From positions 11,866 to 75,865 of the forward strand of contig JALNXE010000006.1 in NCBI GenBank assembly GCA_023230525.1: a stretch of DNA of 64,000 nt, in the 5' to 3' direction. Of this stretch, positions 1-8,873 are shown one piece after another. The notes beneath the pieces are model-generated. The model ran no database searches. It was not told the DNA's origin and saw nothing but the letters and a program-made list of their open reading frames with translations. The stretch is from Desulfobulbaceae bacterium (GTDB lineage: Bacteria > Desulfobacterota > Desulfobulbia > Desulfobulbales > SURF-16). Made by a program: the position numbers and the translations under genes. Numbering within the stretch: position 1 is the first letter of the stretch; every line of letters starts with the position of its first letter.

Positions 1-326
1 TCGCCGGAGGTGGAGGGAATAAACTGGGCAAGATCCACCTCGCCTTCGCCCAGGCGGCGCACCTCGCTGATGATGAGCTGCAGATTGCCCTTGTAGCTCT
101 GGGCGCGGCCGGAAATCGCCACCGCCTGGCCGGGGGCGCACTCCGGTTCCCAGCGGTCGGCGTCATCCCAGATGCGGCCGGTCAGCTCCCCGGTTTTATC
201 CATGATCTTCAGGGTCAAAAAGGGCTTGCCCGCCTTGGTTTCAGCCCGGATCATCTCTTTTAAGAGAAAGATCCCCTCCACCTGCTGGCCGTCCTGGATG
301 GTATTGATGGCAACGGTGTTGCTCAA
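1..326 (-). CDS. YhaM-type 3'-5' exoribonuclease, N-terminal OB-fold part (partial)
   Basis: The reverse strand reads an open frame from a TTG at 326 to the left edge, so only about 108 residues are present and the 3' end lies outside. The visible part (FLLKEMIRAETKAGKPFL, then a TGRIWDDADRW stretch) is the N-terminal OB-fold nucleic-acid-binding domain of the YhaM / HD-domain 3'-5' exoribonuclease family; the catalytic HD domain would lie beyond the edge. The TTG start overlaps the purL stop as TTGA, so translation is probably coupled to purL; an AGGAG lies about 11 bases upstream. The family trims RNA or single-stranded DNA from the 3' end; that role is family knowledge, since no catalytic residue is visible here. 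Confidence 0.75.
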   Translation of the reverse strand, partial: MSNTVAINTIQDGQQVEGIFLLKEMIRAETKAGKPFLTLKIMDKTGELTGRIWDDADRWEPECAPGQAVAISGRAQSYKGNLQLIISEVRRLGEGEVDLAQFIPSTSG

Positions 327-3313
327 AACGCCAGGGTCTCCTGCCAGGATTTTTTCAGGTCAGCCATGTTTTCAGAAATGACTTGGCTGCCGTGAAGACC
401 AGTGGCGGTAAACAGAGGTTCCGCCGTGACCGTGCCCACCCTGGCCCAGCCGGTGTCAGCCATGGTCTGTTCAAAGGCCGCGGCCTTGGCCGGGGCAACG
501 GTGACCACAAAACGGCTCTGGGATTCGGCAAAGAGCAGCACGTCATCGCGGTCGAGGCCCTGGGCCGGCACCCTGCGCAGATCGATATCAAGCCCCAGGC
601 CGCCGGCAAAGCCGGTTTCCGCCAGGGCCACGCCCAGCCCGCCGTCCGAGCAGTCATGGCAGGAGGCCACCAGCCCCTGGGCCATGGCCTCTGCAAGTGC
701 GCGGTAACGGGGCAGAGACTCGTTTTCCCGCACCCTGGGGACCGTGTTGCCGATGGCGCCATGGCGCACGGCGTATTCCGAGGCCCCCAGTTCGGCATAG
801 GTGGTGCCCAGCACATAGACCAGATCGCCCGCCCTTTTGGCGTCCATGGTGACCGCCTTGCGCACATCATCAATCCTGGCGACCACTGAAAAAAGCAGGG
901 TGGGCGGGATGGAGATCTTGGTGTTGCCCACCAGATAGTCGTTTTTCATGCTGTCCTTGCCGGAGATGCAGGGCACCCCGTAAGCCCTGGCATAGTGGGC
1001 CAGGGCCTGGTTGGCCCGCACCAGCTGGGCCAGCTTGTAGTCGCCGTCCGGGGTTTTGTCGGAGAGGATCGGATCGCACCAGCAGAAATTATCCAGCCCG
1101 GCCATGACCGCAAGGCTTGCGCCGACGGAGAGCGCGTTGCGCACCGCCTCATCCATGCTGCAGGCCACCATGTGGTAAGTGTCGATATCCGAATAGCGGG
1201 GGCAGATGCCGTGGGCGATGACCAGACCGGCAAAGGAATCAAACACCGGCCTTATCACCGCCGCATCGCTCGGCCCGTCGTTGGCCGCGCCGGTGAGCGG
1301 TTTGATGATGCTGGTCCCCTGCACCTCATGGTCGTACTGGCGAACCACATATTCCTTGCTGCAGATGTTCAGGCTGCCCAGCAGCCCCTTTAATTCGGCG
1401 CCCAGGTTCGGGGCGGCGGGCAGCTGCGGTTCCGCATAGATTTTCTGCTGCCAGCGGGCGACCATCTGCATGGGCGGCAGCCCTTCATGGACAAAATTCA
1501 TATCAAGAAAGGCGACGGTCCTGCCCTGGTACAGGCAGTGGAATTTGCCGGAATCCCGGAAGGTGCCGAGCACCGTGGCCTCCACATCCATTTTTCGGCA
1601 CAGGGCCAGGAAATCGTCGAGCTTTTCCGGCTGGACGGCGAGCGTCATGCGTTCCTGGGCCTCGGAGAGAAAGATCTCCCAGGGCTGCAGGCCGGCATAT
1701 TTAAGGGGGGCCTGGTCAAGATGGAGTTCAAAGCCGTTGGTGTCGCCGCCCATCTCCCCCACCGAGGAGGAAAGGCCGCCGGCGCCGTTGTCGGTGATGC
1801 AGCGGTACAGGCCGCGGTCCCGGGCCTTCAGCAGGCAGTCGAACATCTTCTTCTGGGTGATGGGGTCGCCGATCTGCACCGCGGTGGCCGGGGAGTTTTC
1901 GTTGAGCTCCTCGGAGGAAAAGGTGGCGCCGTGGATGCCGTCCTTGCCGATCCTGCCGCCGGTCATGACAATGATGTCACCGGGCAGGGCCTTTTTCTCG
2001 TGGGACGGTTTGCCGTTGATCACCGCCGGCATGATGCCCACCGTGCCGCAGAAGACCAGGGGTTTGCCGGCATAGCGGTCGTCGAAATAAAGCGAGCCGT
2101 TCACCGTGGGGATGCCGCTCTTGTTGCCGCCGTGTTCAACGCCCTCGCGCACCCCCTCGAAAATGCGTTTCGGGTGCAGCAGCCGGGCCTGAATCGGCTT
2201 GTCGTAAAAGGGGGTGGCGAAACAGAACATGTTGGTGTTGCAGATGAGCTTGGCGCCCATGCCGGTGCCGAAGGGGTCGCGGTTGACCCCGACAATGCCG
2301 GTGAGCGCGCCGCCGTAAGGGTCCAGGGCCGACGGGCTGTTGTGGGTCTCGACCTTAAAGACCACATTCCAGTTGTCGTCAAACTTGATCACCCCGGCAT
2401 TGTCCTTGAACACGGACAGGCACCAGTCGTTCTCGCCCATTTTGGCCCGGATATCGCTGGTCGGCTGGCGGATGTAGGTGTCAAACAGGTTGGAGAACCG
2501 GGTTTTTTCGCCGGTCCGGCTGTCTTCATAATCAATGTTGCCGGAAAAGATCTTGTGCTTGCAGTGTTCCGACCAGCTCTGGGCCAGGGCCTCCAGCTCC
2601 ACGTCGGTGACCTTGCTGCTCAGTCCGTGCATCTTCCGCTGGGCAACGATGTCCGGCCGGGCCAGATAATCGCGGATCAGCTTCATCTCCTCCAGGGTGA
2701 GCGCCAGCACCCCCTCCTTGCTGATGCGCACCAGCTCCGCATCGGACACGTCCAGATCGATCTCAGCTATTTTCGCCTCGCTTTTGTCAACCACCTTGGG
2801 GGCATAGGGCTTGAGACCGCCGGCCTTGACAAAATCCGCCTTGGACACAATGGTGAAGCGCTGAATCAGTTCGTTGGCCAGACCTTTTCTGGCGATGGTC
2901 TGGGCGTCATCCTTGCTGATCTTGCCGGAAAAGATGTACTGGCAGGAGGTGTACACCGCCTCATCCCGGCTCAGTTTGCGGCCGATGAGCAGTTCCAGGG
3001 CCTGGGCTGAGGTGCGGCCCTCGTTGTCCGTGACGCCGGGCCGGAAACCGACCTCAATCAGCCAGTCGAAGTCCAGGTTCCAGGCCAGGGCCAGAGGCCC
3101 CAGCGAGTAATCCTGGATGACCGGGTCACAGAACGGGCCGCTGGCCGCTGCCTGCAGCTCTTCCTGGCTGATGTCCGCCTCAACGGTGAAAACCTTGATG
3201 GTGCGCACCGCTTCCACCGGGATTTTCAGGTCTCCCCTGATTTTTTTTCTGATTTTTTCGCCGAACGAGTCGGTAAATACAGGTTTGATGCCAACCTGGA
3301 TACGTGCCAGCAT
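323..3313 (-). CDS. purL: Phosphoribosylformylglycinamidine synthase, PurS-like/PurL fusion
   Basis: 996 residues. It catalyses the ATP-dependent conversion of FGAR and ammonia to FGAM in purine synthesis. The first ~200 residues form a PurS-like/linker region, then the AIR-synthase-type fold follows, recognised by KVETHNSPSALDPYGGA and GVNRDPFGTGMGAK and by the duplicated second half (ISGKDSMKND, SCHDCSDGGLGVAL). No class I glutamine amidotransferase domain follows, so a separate PurQ must supply ammonia. This length without a glutaminase is common in deltaproteobacteria. The ATG start has GGAG six bases upstream. It overlaps the YhaM-like gene by four bases. Confidence 0.95.
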   Translation of the reverse strand: MLARIQVGIKPVFTDSFGEKIRKKIRGDLKIPVEAVRTIKVFTVEADISQEELQAAASGPFCDPVIQDYSLGPLALAWNLDFDWLIEVGFRPGVTDNEGRTSAQALELLIGRKLSRDEAVYTSCQYIFSGKISKDDAQTIARKGLANELIQRFTIVSKADFVKAGGLKPYAPKVVDKSEAKIAEIDLDVSDAELVRISKEGVLALTLEEMKLIRDYLARPDIVAQRKMHGLSSKVTDVELEALAQSWSEHCKHKIFSGNIDYEDSRTGEKTRFSNLFDTYIRQPTSDIRAKMGENDWCLSVFKDNAGVIKFDDNWNVVFKVETHNSPSALDPYGGALTGIVGVNRDPFGTGMGAKLICNTNMFCFATPFYDKPIQARLLHPKRIFEGVREGVEHGGNKSGIPTVNGSLYFDDRYAGKPLVFCGTVGIMPAVINGKPSHEKKALPGDIIVMTGGRIGKDGIHGATFSSEELNENSPATAVQIGDPITQKKMFDCLLKARDRGLYRCITDNGAGGLSSSVGEMGGDTNGFELHLDQAPLKYAGLQPWEIFLSEAQERMTLAVQPEKLDDFLALCRKMDVEATVLGTFRDSGKFHCLYQGRTVAFLDMNFVHEGLPPMQMVARWQQKIYAEPQLPAAPNLGAELKGLLGSLNICSKEYVVRQYDHEVQGTSIIKPLTGAANDGPSDAAVIRPVFDSFAGLVIAHGICPRYSDIDTYHMVACSMDEAVRNALSVGASLAVMAGLDNFCWCDPILSDKTPDGDYKLAQLVRANQALAHYARAYGVPCISGKDSMKNDYLVGNTKISIPPTLLFSVVARIDDVRKAVTMDAKRAGDLVYVLGTTYAELGASEYAVRHGAIGNTVPRVRENESLPRYRALAEAMAQGLVASCHDCSDGGLGVALAETGFAGGLGLDIDLRRVPAQGLDRDDVLLFAESQSRFVVTVAPAKAAAFEQTMADTGWARVGTVTAEPLFTATGLHGSQVISENMADLKKSWQETLAF

Positions 3314-3478
3314 ATGATACTCCGGGAAAATTTTCGGGAACCATCAAAAAGGATTGAAAAAATCCTGATTTTTAGAGATACCCTTATGTTTTACGTGTTA
3401 AGATACAATCTGTCGATACGCGCAGCCTGCTGCAACTTTTAAATCTAACATTTTACTCTTAAAACTTAAAACGTTTTT

Positions 3479-5290
3479 ATGCAATATCTGGACAATGAAT
3501 CCTATCTGCTGGACGTATTGGTGCGCCAGGGGCTGATGTCCAATGAGCAGCAGAAAATGGTTATCCTCAAAAAGGAACTGCAGCGCCAGGCCCTGATGCG
3601 CATCATCAGGGATCAGGAGCGGGGCCGGAAGCGCAAATATCTGCGGGAAATTGATCTGGTGGATATCATTGTTTCCTTGAATCCCGAACTGCCGGGCCGG
3701 AAAGAGGAATTTCTCACCGAGGAGATAATTATCCGGGCCGTGGCCAATGATCTGGGCATCCGCTTCAAGAAACTTGATCCGCTGGAGCTTGACCTGGATG
3801 TGGTGACCAAGACCATCCCGGAATCATTTGCCCTGAAACACCTCCTGCTGCCCTTTGCCGTGAAGAACGGGGTGCTGGAGGTGGCGATCAATGAGCCGGG
3901 AAACCGCGCCCTGTTGGAAGATATTGAAAAGGCCAACCAGATCAAGGTGCGGGCGTATCTGTCGACCAAATCCGATCTGAAAAAGATCCTGGCCGAGTTT
4001 TTCGGCTTCAAGTCCTCCATTTCCGCGGCGGAAACCCATCTGGGCGGCCCCATGGTGGATCTGGGCAATCTGGAGCAGCTGGTCAAGATCTCCTCTTCCA
4101 AGGAAATCACCTCCTCGGACCAGAATATCAAGAGCGCGGTGGAACATCTGTTCAACTATGCCTTTGATGAGCGGGCCAGCGATATCCATATTGAACCGAA
4201 ACGGGAGGTAAGCCGGGTCAGGCTGCGCATTGACGGGGTGCTGCACACCATCTACGATCTGCCCAAGGTGGTGCATCCGGCCATCATCTCCCGCATCAAG
4301 TTTCTCTCCCGCCTGGATATTGCCGAAAAACGCCGGCCCCAGGATGGGCGTATCAAGGTGGACCGGGGCGGCAAGGAGGCGGAGATCCGGGTGTCAACCA
4401 TTCCGGTGGCCTTTGGCGAAAAGGCGGTCATGCGAATCCTCAGTTCCGATATCATGTTCAAGGATGTCAAGGACATCGGCTTTTCGGAGCGGGACTATGC
4501 CGTCTATCAGCGGATGACGGATTCACCCCATGGCATCATGCTGGTAACCGGCCCCACCGGCAGCGGCAAGTCAACCACCCTCTATTCCACCCTGCAGAGT
4601 CTTGCCTCGCCTGAGGTCAATATCGTCACCGTGGAAGATCCGGTGGAGATGATCCATGAGGACTTCAACCAGATTTCCGTACAGTCCCAGATCGACGTCA
4701 CCTTTGCCACTATTTTACGAAATATACTGCGGCAGGACCCGGATATTATTATGATCGGCGAGATCCGCGATCTGGAAACCGCCACCAATGCCATCCAGGC
4801 GGCCCTGACCGGCCACCTGGTGTTCTCCACCCTGCATACCAATGACGCGGTGTCGGCCATCACCCGCCTGCTGGAACTCGGCCTGCAGCCCTTTCTGGTC
4901 TGCTCCACCCTGCTCGGCGCCATGGCCCAGCGGCTGGTGCGCACCATCTGCCCCCATTGCGTGGAGAGTTTTACCCTGCCCACCGCCGCGCTAAAGGGCT
5001 TCGGCTTCCCCCTGCCGGACCAGCCGGAGCTGACCCTGCGCCGGGGGCAAGGCTGCCGCCGCTGCCGGGGGACGGGGTTTATCGGCCGGTGCGGGATCTT
5101 TGAGATTTTCTCCATGTCCGAGCCGATCAAAAAACTGGTCAGCCAGGGGGCCAGCGCCGGCGAGATCGCCAAAATGGCCAGACAAGAGGGCATGACCACC
5201 CTGAAAGAGGATGCCTGGCAAAAGGTGATGAAGGGCATCACCACCCATGAAGAGGCCATCCGGGTGACCGGATCCGCCGAGCTGCTGTAA
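3479..5290 (+). CDS. Type II secretion / type IV pilus assembly ATPase (GspE/PilB family)
   Basis: 603 residues. A cytoplasmic hexameric ATPase that powers pilus extension or type II secretion. An MshEN-like N-terminal domain (about 75-175) precedes the motor. Walker A GPTGSGKST is at 358-366, Walker B DPDIIMIGEIRD at about 420-431, the Asp box and His box (STLHTND) are intact, and a zinc-binding set CPHC (491-494) and CRRC (526-529) is present, as expected for GspE/PilB rather than the retraction ATPase PilT. No other pilus or secretion gene is in the window, so PilB and GspE cannot be separated. No strong ribosome-binding site precedes the ATG at 3479; ATG at 3536 is an alternative, but the earlier start gives a normal N-terminus. 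Confidence 0.9.
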   Translation: MQYLDNESYLLDVLVRQGLMSNEQQKMVILKKELQRQALMRIIRDQERGRKRKYLREIDLVDIIVSLNPELPGRKEEFLTEEIIIRAVANDLGIRFKKLDPLELDLDVVTKTIPESFALKHLLLPFAVKNGVLEVAINEPGNRALLEDIEKANQIKVRAYLSTKSDLKKILAEFFGFKSSISAAETHLGGPMVDLGNLEQLVKISSSKEITSSDQNIKSAVEHLFNYAFDERASDIHIEPKREVSRVRLRIDGVLHTIYDLPKVVHPAIISRIKFLSRLDIAEKRRPQDGRIKVDRGGKEAEIRVSTIPVAFGEKAVMRILSSDIMFKDVKDIGFSERDYAVYQRMTDSPHGIMLVTGPTGSGKSTTLYSTLQSLASPEVNIVTVEDPVEMIHEDFNQISVQSQIDVTFATILRNILRQDPDIIMIGEIRDLETATNAIQAALTGHLVFSTLHTNDAVSAITRLLELGLQPFLVCSTLLGAMAQRLVRTICPHCVESFTLPTAALKGFGFPLPDQPELTLRRGQGCRRCRGTGFIGRCGIFEIFSMSEPIKKLVSQGASAGEIAKMARQEGMTTLKEDAWQKVMKGITTHEEAIRVTGSAELL

Positions 5291-5294
5291 AAGA

Positions 5295-5408
5295 TTAACC
5301 ACGGAGCGCACGGAGTCCACAGAGATAACTGATTTTAACTAAAATATTTTCTCTGGGATCTCTGTTGGCTCTGTGGTGAAAAAGAGTTTTTACGAATTCA
5401 TCAAAATT
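5295..5408. repeat. Dispersed palindromic intergenic repeat, copy 1
   Basis: The arms are TTAACCACGGAG... and ...CTCTGTGGTGAA, built from short CACAGAG/CTCTGTG units around an AT-rich centre (AAAATATTTTCTCTG). It is followed by AGTTTTTACGAATTCATCAAAA. The same elements occur in opposite orientation at 61534-61655, including the outer GAATTC segment. It lies between pilB/gspE and smpB and can fold into a long imperfect hairpin. It is probably a non-coding REP-like/MITE-like element of the host. Confidence 0.7.
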
Positions 5409-5425
5409 AAAAAAAGTAGATTCAG

Positions 5426-5881
5426 ATGTCTGGAAAAATCGTCGCAACCAATAAAAAGGCATACCATGAGTACCATGTGGAATCCGTTGTGGAAGCCGGC
5501 ATGGTGCTGCTGGGCTCGGAGGTGAAATCCCTGCGGGCCGGACGGGCCAATCTGCGTGACGGCTATGTGAAGATCAAAAACGGCGAGGCGTGGCTGCTCA
5601 ACGTGCATATCTCGCCCTATGCATTTGCCACCTATGACGCGCCGGATCCCATGCGGGAAAGAAAGCTGCTGCTCTCCGCCCGGGAGATCAACAAGCTCGC
5701 CGGTAAGGTCAAGGAAAAAGGATTTGCTTTAATACCAATAAAGATTTACTTTACAGATAAGGGATTGGCAAAGCTTGGTCTTGGTCTGTGCAAAGGGAAA
5801 ACCCTCTATGATAAGAGGGATTCCCTGAAGAAAAAAGAGTCAGACCGGGAGATGGACCGGCTGCGCAAGACCTACAAATAA
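5426..5881 (+). CDS. smpB: SsrA-binding protein SmpB
   Basis: 151 residues, the normal length. It binds the tRNA-like domain of tmRNA and delivers it to stalled ribosomes for trans-translation. Family signatures are NKKAYHEY near the start, GSEVKSLRAGRANLRDGYVKI in the OB-fold, and a basic C-terminal tail (CKGKTLYDKRDSLKKKESDR) that enters the decoding centre. Its partner ssrA starts 25 bases after the stop, so the two form one trans-translation locus. The immediate neighbourhood of smpB-ssrA is a classic landing site for integrative elements, as seen here. Confidence 0.97.
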   Translation: MSGKIVATNKKAYHEYHVESVVEAGMVLLGSEVKSLRAGRANLRDGYVKIKNGEAWLLNVHISPYAFATYDAPDPMRERKLLLSAREINKLAGKVKEKGFALIPIKIYFTDKGLAKLGLGLCKGKTLYDKRDSLKKKESDREMDRLRKTYK

Positions 5882-5999
5882 TTTCTCAACTCAAAAATTC
5901 ACACAGGGGGCGAAACGGATTCGACGGGGATATACAAGCTCAGGCTGCATGTCGAGGTCTCTGACTGCTCGTTAAACGGTTGGAATTTTAAATATAGTC

Positions 6000-6032
6000 G
6001 CAGACGACTATGCATATGCCGTAGCAGCATAA
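6000..6032 (+). other. tmRNA proteolysis-tag reading frame
   Basis: After ATAGTC the frame reads GCA GAC GAC TAT GCA TAT GCC GTA GCA GCA TAA, giving the tag ADDYAYAVAA. The AVAA end is the usual ClpXP-type degron. The resume codon GCA directly after TAGTC matches the E. coli arrangement. Confidence 0.85.
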
Positions 6033-6243
6033 ATAAGCTACCGTTCCACCAACCCGTTCCTGCGGGGTTGATTGGAGCGTCGACTAGCGGGATAGCTTTC
6101 GGGAGGAGCCTACTGGCCCGAAAAGCGAAATAAAAAGCGGGATAGCGCTGAAGGTTCCTAGTCCTGGTGGAACCCAGGCGCGATAAGCACTTAAGCGGGA
6201 ATACACATGTAGACGCTTGCAGGGGAGTATTTTCGGACGCGGG

Positions 6244-6266
6244 TTCGACTCCCGCCGCCTCCACCA
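6244..6266 (+). other. Left attachment site (within ssrA T-arm/acceptor)
   Basis: The 23-base segment from TTCGA through the CCA end of ssrA is matched at 37068-37090 with four mismatches, the last 12 bases (CCGCCTCCACCA) being identical. The intact copy lies in ssrA and the degenerate copy at the distal end, as in ssrA-targeting P4-type elements. Confidence 0.7.
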
Positions 6267-6313
6267 TTTTGAAGTCTTTAGATGTTTTTTGAAGTCCATT
6301 AAAGTACAGAGAG

Positions 6314-6344
6314 CCCGCAACTGGAAACGGTTTGCGGGTTTTTT
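6314..6344 (+). terminator. Rho-independent terminator downstream of ssrA
   Basis: CCCGCAA (6314-6320), a 10-base loop and TTGCGGG (6332-6338) are followed by a run of T. It lies just inside the island, so the element supplies its own terminator to the ssrA gene it joins. Confidence 0.8.
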
Positions 6345-6377
6345 GTTGTCTGTTGTCGTCTTGAGAAAGGTATTGCA

Positions 6378-6440
6378 TTTTACCCGCGCATACGGGTAAA
6401 ATAACGGGTAAAGAGTAGTCCCGATAAATCTTTACCCGTA
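6378..6440. promoter_or_regulatory. Integrase arm-type sites, left end
   Basis: TTTTACCCG and CGGGTAAAA form a perfect inverted repeat (6378-6401). ACGGGTA recurs at 6404-6410, and an inverted copy TTTACCCGTATA lies at 6429-6440, just before the integrase start. Two of the direct copies are reproduced with identical 12-base spacing at the right end (36995, 37007). The positions suggest both recombination and autoregulation of int. Confidence 0.7.
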
Positions 6441-6450
6441 TAGGTGTATC

Positions 6451-7698
6451 GTGCCGAGAATAGGAATGAATCTGCTTGAAGCAAAGTTTGTGGCCGGTGT
6501 CAAGTCAAAGGAAAAAGCATTTACCGAAAGAGATGGTGGAGGCCTTTTCCTGGTAGTCGAGCCTTCGGGAAAAAAATGGTGGAAATATCGAGGAGTTTTT
6601 GCGGGAAAAGAAACCTCTTTTTCTTTTGGTTCATTTCCAGATGTTGCCCTTGCTCAAGCACGAAAGCAACGGGACAAGGTAAACAGCTCAATAGCGAATG
6701 GAATCAACCCAGCAGCCATGCGTAAGGCTGAAAAGGCTACGAAGACAGGAGAAGGAAGCTTTGAGGCGGTGGCCCGAGAATGGCATGAAAAATTTTCTAA
6801 AGTCGAATGGTCTGTATCTCATTCCAAGAATATCCTTATTCGTCTCGAAAAGCATATTTTCCCATGGGTCGGAGGCAGGCCTATCAATCAGATTTACCCG
6901 TTAGAAATGCGTGAGGCTTTTACCCGTATAGAGAAGACAGGACACCTTGAGACATTACATCGGACAATTTCTAATTGTGGTCAAATTTTTCGTTTCGCTA
7001 TCGCTACAGGTAGGGCCGATATTGATCCCACTTACAAGATGACAGAGGGATTTGCGAAACCAATCAAAAAACATTTTTCTACGATTCTTGATCCTGTGGA
7101 AGTTGGAAAAATGCTTCGTTCTTTTGAAGAATATCACGGTGACTTTCCAGTTAAGACTGCCCTGTTGTTAAGTCCTCTTGTTATGCTGCGGCCTGGTGAA
7201 TTACGACTGGCTGAATGGGTTGAGTTTGATTTTGAGAAAGGCGAATGGTGCATCCCTATCCATCGTATGAAAAGAACTCGGAGGGACAAAGAAGGATTTC
7301 CTAATGAGTTTCATGTAGTTCCTTTGTCCAAACAAGCAGTCCGATTATTCGAGGAGCTCAAACCTCTTACCGGTGAGGGGAAACTCGTCTTTCCTGGAAT
7401 GCGTGGTCGAGGGCGAGCCATAACTGACTGTACCTTAACTCGGGCGATTCGTTCCTTGGGATATGATAAAGACACCCTGCACATTCATGGGTTCAGGGCA
7501 ATGTGCCGAACTCTGATAAAGGAAAACATCCGCATCAACGGTATGAAGATTGACAGTGAGGTCATTGAAAGACAGCTCTCACACGCTACAGATAATCCCT
7601 TGGGTAGGGCATATGATAGAACGACTTTTATGCCTGAACGAATTTTGATGATGCAGGCGTGGGCCGATTATTTGGATGAATTAAAGGCTAACCGTTAG
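6451..7698 (+). CDS. int: P4-type tyrosine integrase
   Basis: 415 residues. It catalyses site-specific integration and excision of the island at ssrA. An N-terminal DUF4102-like arm-binding domain (FTERDGGGLFLVV, about 24-36) is followed by a core-binding domain and the catalytic domain with R247 (LRPGEL), H346-x-x-R349 (HGFR), H378 (QLSHA) and the nucleophile Y388. The GTG start at 6451 gives the usual MPRI-type N-terminus and has AGGTG upstream; ATG at 6466 is less likely. Its position next to ssrA and the flanking arm sites support an active element. Two further TTTACCCG copies lie inside the gene near 6893 and 6919, possibly by chance. Confidence 0.93.
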   Translation: MPRIGMNLLEAKFVAGVKSKEKAFTERDGGGLFLVVEPSGKKWWKYRGVFAGKETSFSFGSFPDVALAQARKQRDKVNSSIANGINPAAMRKAEKATKTGEGSFEAVAREWHEKFSKVEWSVSHSKNILIRLEKHIFPWVGGRPINQIYPLEMREAFTRIEKTGHLETLHRTISNCGQIFRFAIATGRADIDPTYKMTEGFAKPIKKHFSTILDPVEVGKMLRSFEEYHGDFPVKTALLLSPLVMLRPGELRLAEWVEFDFEKGEWCIPIHRMKRTRRDKEGFPNEFHVVPLSKQAVRLFEELKPLTGEGKLVFPGMRGRGRAITDCTLTRAIRSLGYDKDTLHIHGFRAMCRTLIKENIRINGMKIDSEVIERQLSHATDNPLGRAYDRTTFMPERILMMQAWADYLDELKANR

Positions 7699-7765
7699 CA
7701 ATAGCTTGGCATCTGTGGTATTGAAGGCCGTTTTTTCAATACAGGCCAGGGTAGAAATATGTAGT

Positions 7766-7806
7766 AGTTGCGCAGTTGCGTTGCATGGTAACGCAACTGC
7801 GCAACT
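7766..7806. repeat. Perfect 17-bp-arm palindrome
   Basis: AGTTGCGCAGTTGCGTT (7766-7782), a 7-base spacer, then its exact reverse complement (7790-7806). The arms are built from the same GTTGCG/CGCAAC units that recur to 7979. It is not followed by a T run, so it is not a simple terminator. Confidence 0.9.
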
Positions 7807-7979
7807 CTTACCCTAAGCAACGCAACTTCTCTTGCAACGAATGAGAAACTGTTGCCGCCTATCCCTTTGTTGTTAAGGGTTTGCACCGCAACATGGCCCG
7901 CAACCGCAACGCAACTGGTACTTTTAGGCAGCGCAACTTTTGGTTTGTATCCAACACCTCAAAGTTGCGTTGTGGCAAC
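7766..7979. repeat. Iteron-like cluster of GCAAC/GTTGC motifs (candidate origin)
   Basis: I count 16 occurrences of GCAAC or GTTGC in about 215 bases, often as CGCAACGCAAC pairs and including the palindrome; fewer than one is expected by chance. A strongly AT-rich stretch follows (about 7980-8400). Iterons next to an AT-rich region, on an element that encodes a primase/helicase-like protein, resemble a replication origin. A recombination or excision site or a regulator array is the alternative. No function can be proved from sequence alone. Confidence 0.55.
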
Positions 7980-8873
7980 AGACCTTTTGTAAATTTTTTC
8001 CAATATACTGCTTCCATTTCCATCTGATCGGTATTTGCCGTATCACTCATATTGATGGCGTTATTGCCCCATCCCACCTCTCCTCCCCCCCCATATTTTT
8101 CAACGACCATCTCTTGCTGGAAATAATGTTTTTGTATTTGCGTTTTTTTGCTCTTTGACTTATAAGATATTTATAATTTATATAAACAAATCAATATGTT
8201 GGCCTGTGGAAAATGTATCTTGTGAGATGTTAAAAGACGTTATTCGATCAAGTTGGACTTTTATGGAAGTTGTTTTTATAGGCAAATCCTTGATTTTAGC
8301 ATGCTGTTTATTCTGTACAAAAATGATCAGGAATGACAGTTTGGAGAGGATTTTAAATGATAACAAACTGTTTTGTTTTTAGTTAGTTACCGTCTATTCG
8401 TGAACATAACAAAACAGTTCACAACCAAGTTTTTTTAGTAGTAATTTTACCGGAGTATTTGCGTGTGCAAGGTGCCAATTTTGGCCGACCACCAGACTCC
8501 ACCCCCAAGGGACTGGCAGACCGAACTCACTTGTAGGCCCTTTCATCTTCAGGATGGGTATCTTTCTGGAATGATCGTAATGGTGACAGTTATTTCTGAT
8601 GCTGAATCGAAACTGACCAGGCAATAAAGCCCCTGAGTCCAGGCGTCGTGGCGAGACGCTGACTGCAACCGTAAGCAAAGATACTTTGTGCATTGAGGGC
8701 CATATGGAGCCCCGGAACTCAGGCACAACGCAACACCATTGATGGGACTCTCTATGAAGGATCTGCAACCTTCGACGCACTATGCCGGCGTCAAGAAAAA
8801 GCATGTCATCTCAACAGCATGTCTGGCTGGAAACGGCTATCAGGTACCACAAATTCAGGAATTGAGGATTGAT
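7980..8873. other. Long region without a convincing gene
   Basis: The part up to about 8450 is AT-rich with no supported gene. Small open frames on both strands (for example 7859-8110 minus and 8394-8804 minus) show no recognisable features. A 12-base inverted repeat lies at 8366-8419. The frame of the next gene stays open upstream to 8739, but the segment 8739-8873 lacks a ribosome-binding site and is treated as leader. Confidence 0.5.
8366..8419. repeat. Inverted repeat AACTGTTTTGTT / AACAAAACAGTT
   Basis: Perfect 12-base arms (8366-8377 and 8408-8419) flank 30 bases in the gap before the second recombinase gene. It could be a weak terminator stem or a recombinase/regulator site; no partner copy was found at the far end of the trio. 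Confidence 0.55.

Larger units (their letters stand above)
5906..6266 (+). ncRNA. ssrA: Transfer-messenger RNA (tmRNA)
   Basis: The 5' end GGGGGCGAAACGGATTCGACGGGG and the 3' end with a T-arm (GGGTTCGACTCCC) followed by CGCCTCC-ACCA pair as a seven-base acceptor stem, with one G-U pair. CCA is encoded. The length of about 361 bases is normal for a one-piece tmRNA. The conserved TAGTC precedes the resume codon of the tag. The 3' end doubles as the attachment site of the island that follows, and integration has left the RNA intact. Confidence 0.95.

Noticed and set aside
1487..3010. 507-residue open frame on the plus strand
   Set aside because: Antisense to purL; high-G+C codon bias leaves long shadow frames. 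No domain and no ribosome-binding site.
7766..7979. CRISPR array
   Set aside because: Repeats are five to eleven bases with irregular spacing and both orientations; no 20-40 base repeat-spacer structure.
7859..8110. 83-residue minus-strand frame through the iteron region
   Set aside because: Its C-terminal half is just the translated GTTGC repeats and no relative is recognised.
8394..8804. 136-residue minus-strand frame
   Set aside because: Overlaps the leader of the second recombinase gene, has no ribosome-binding site and no recognisable domain.
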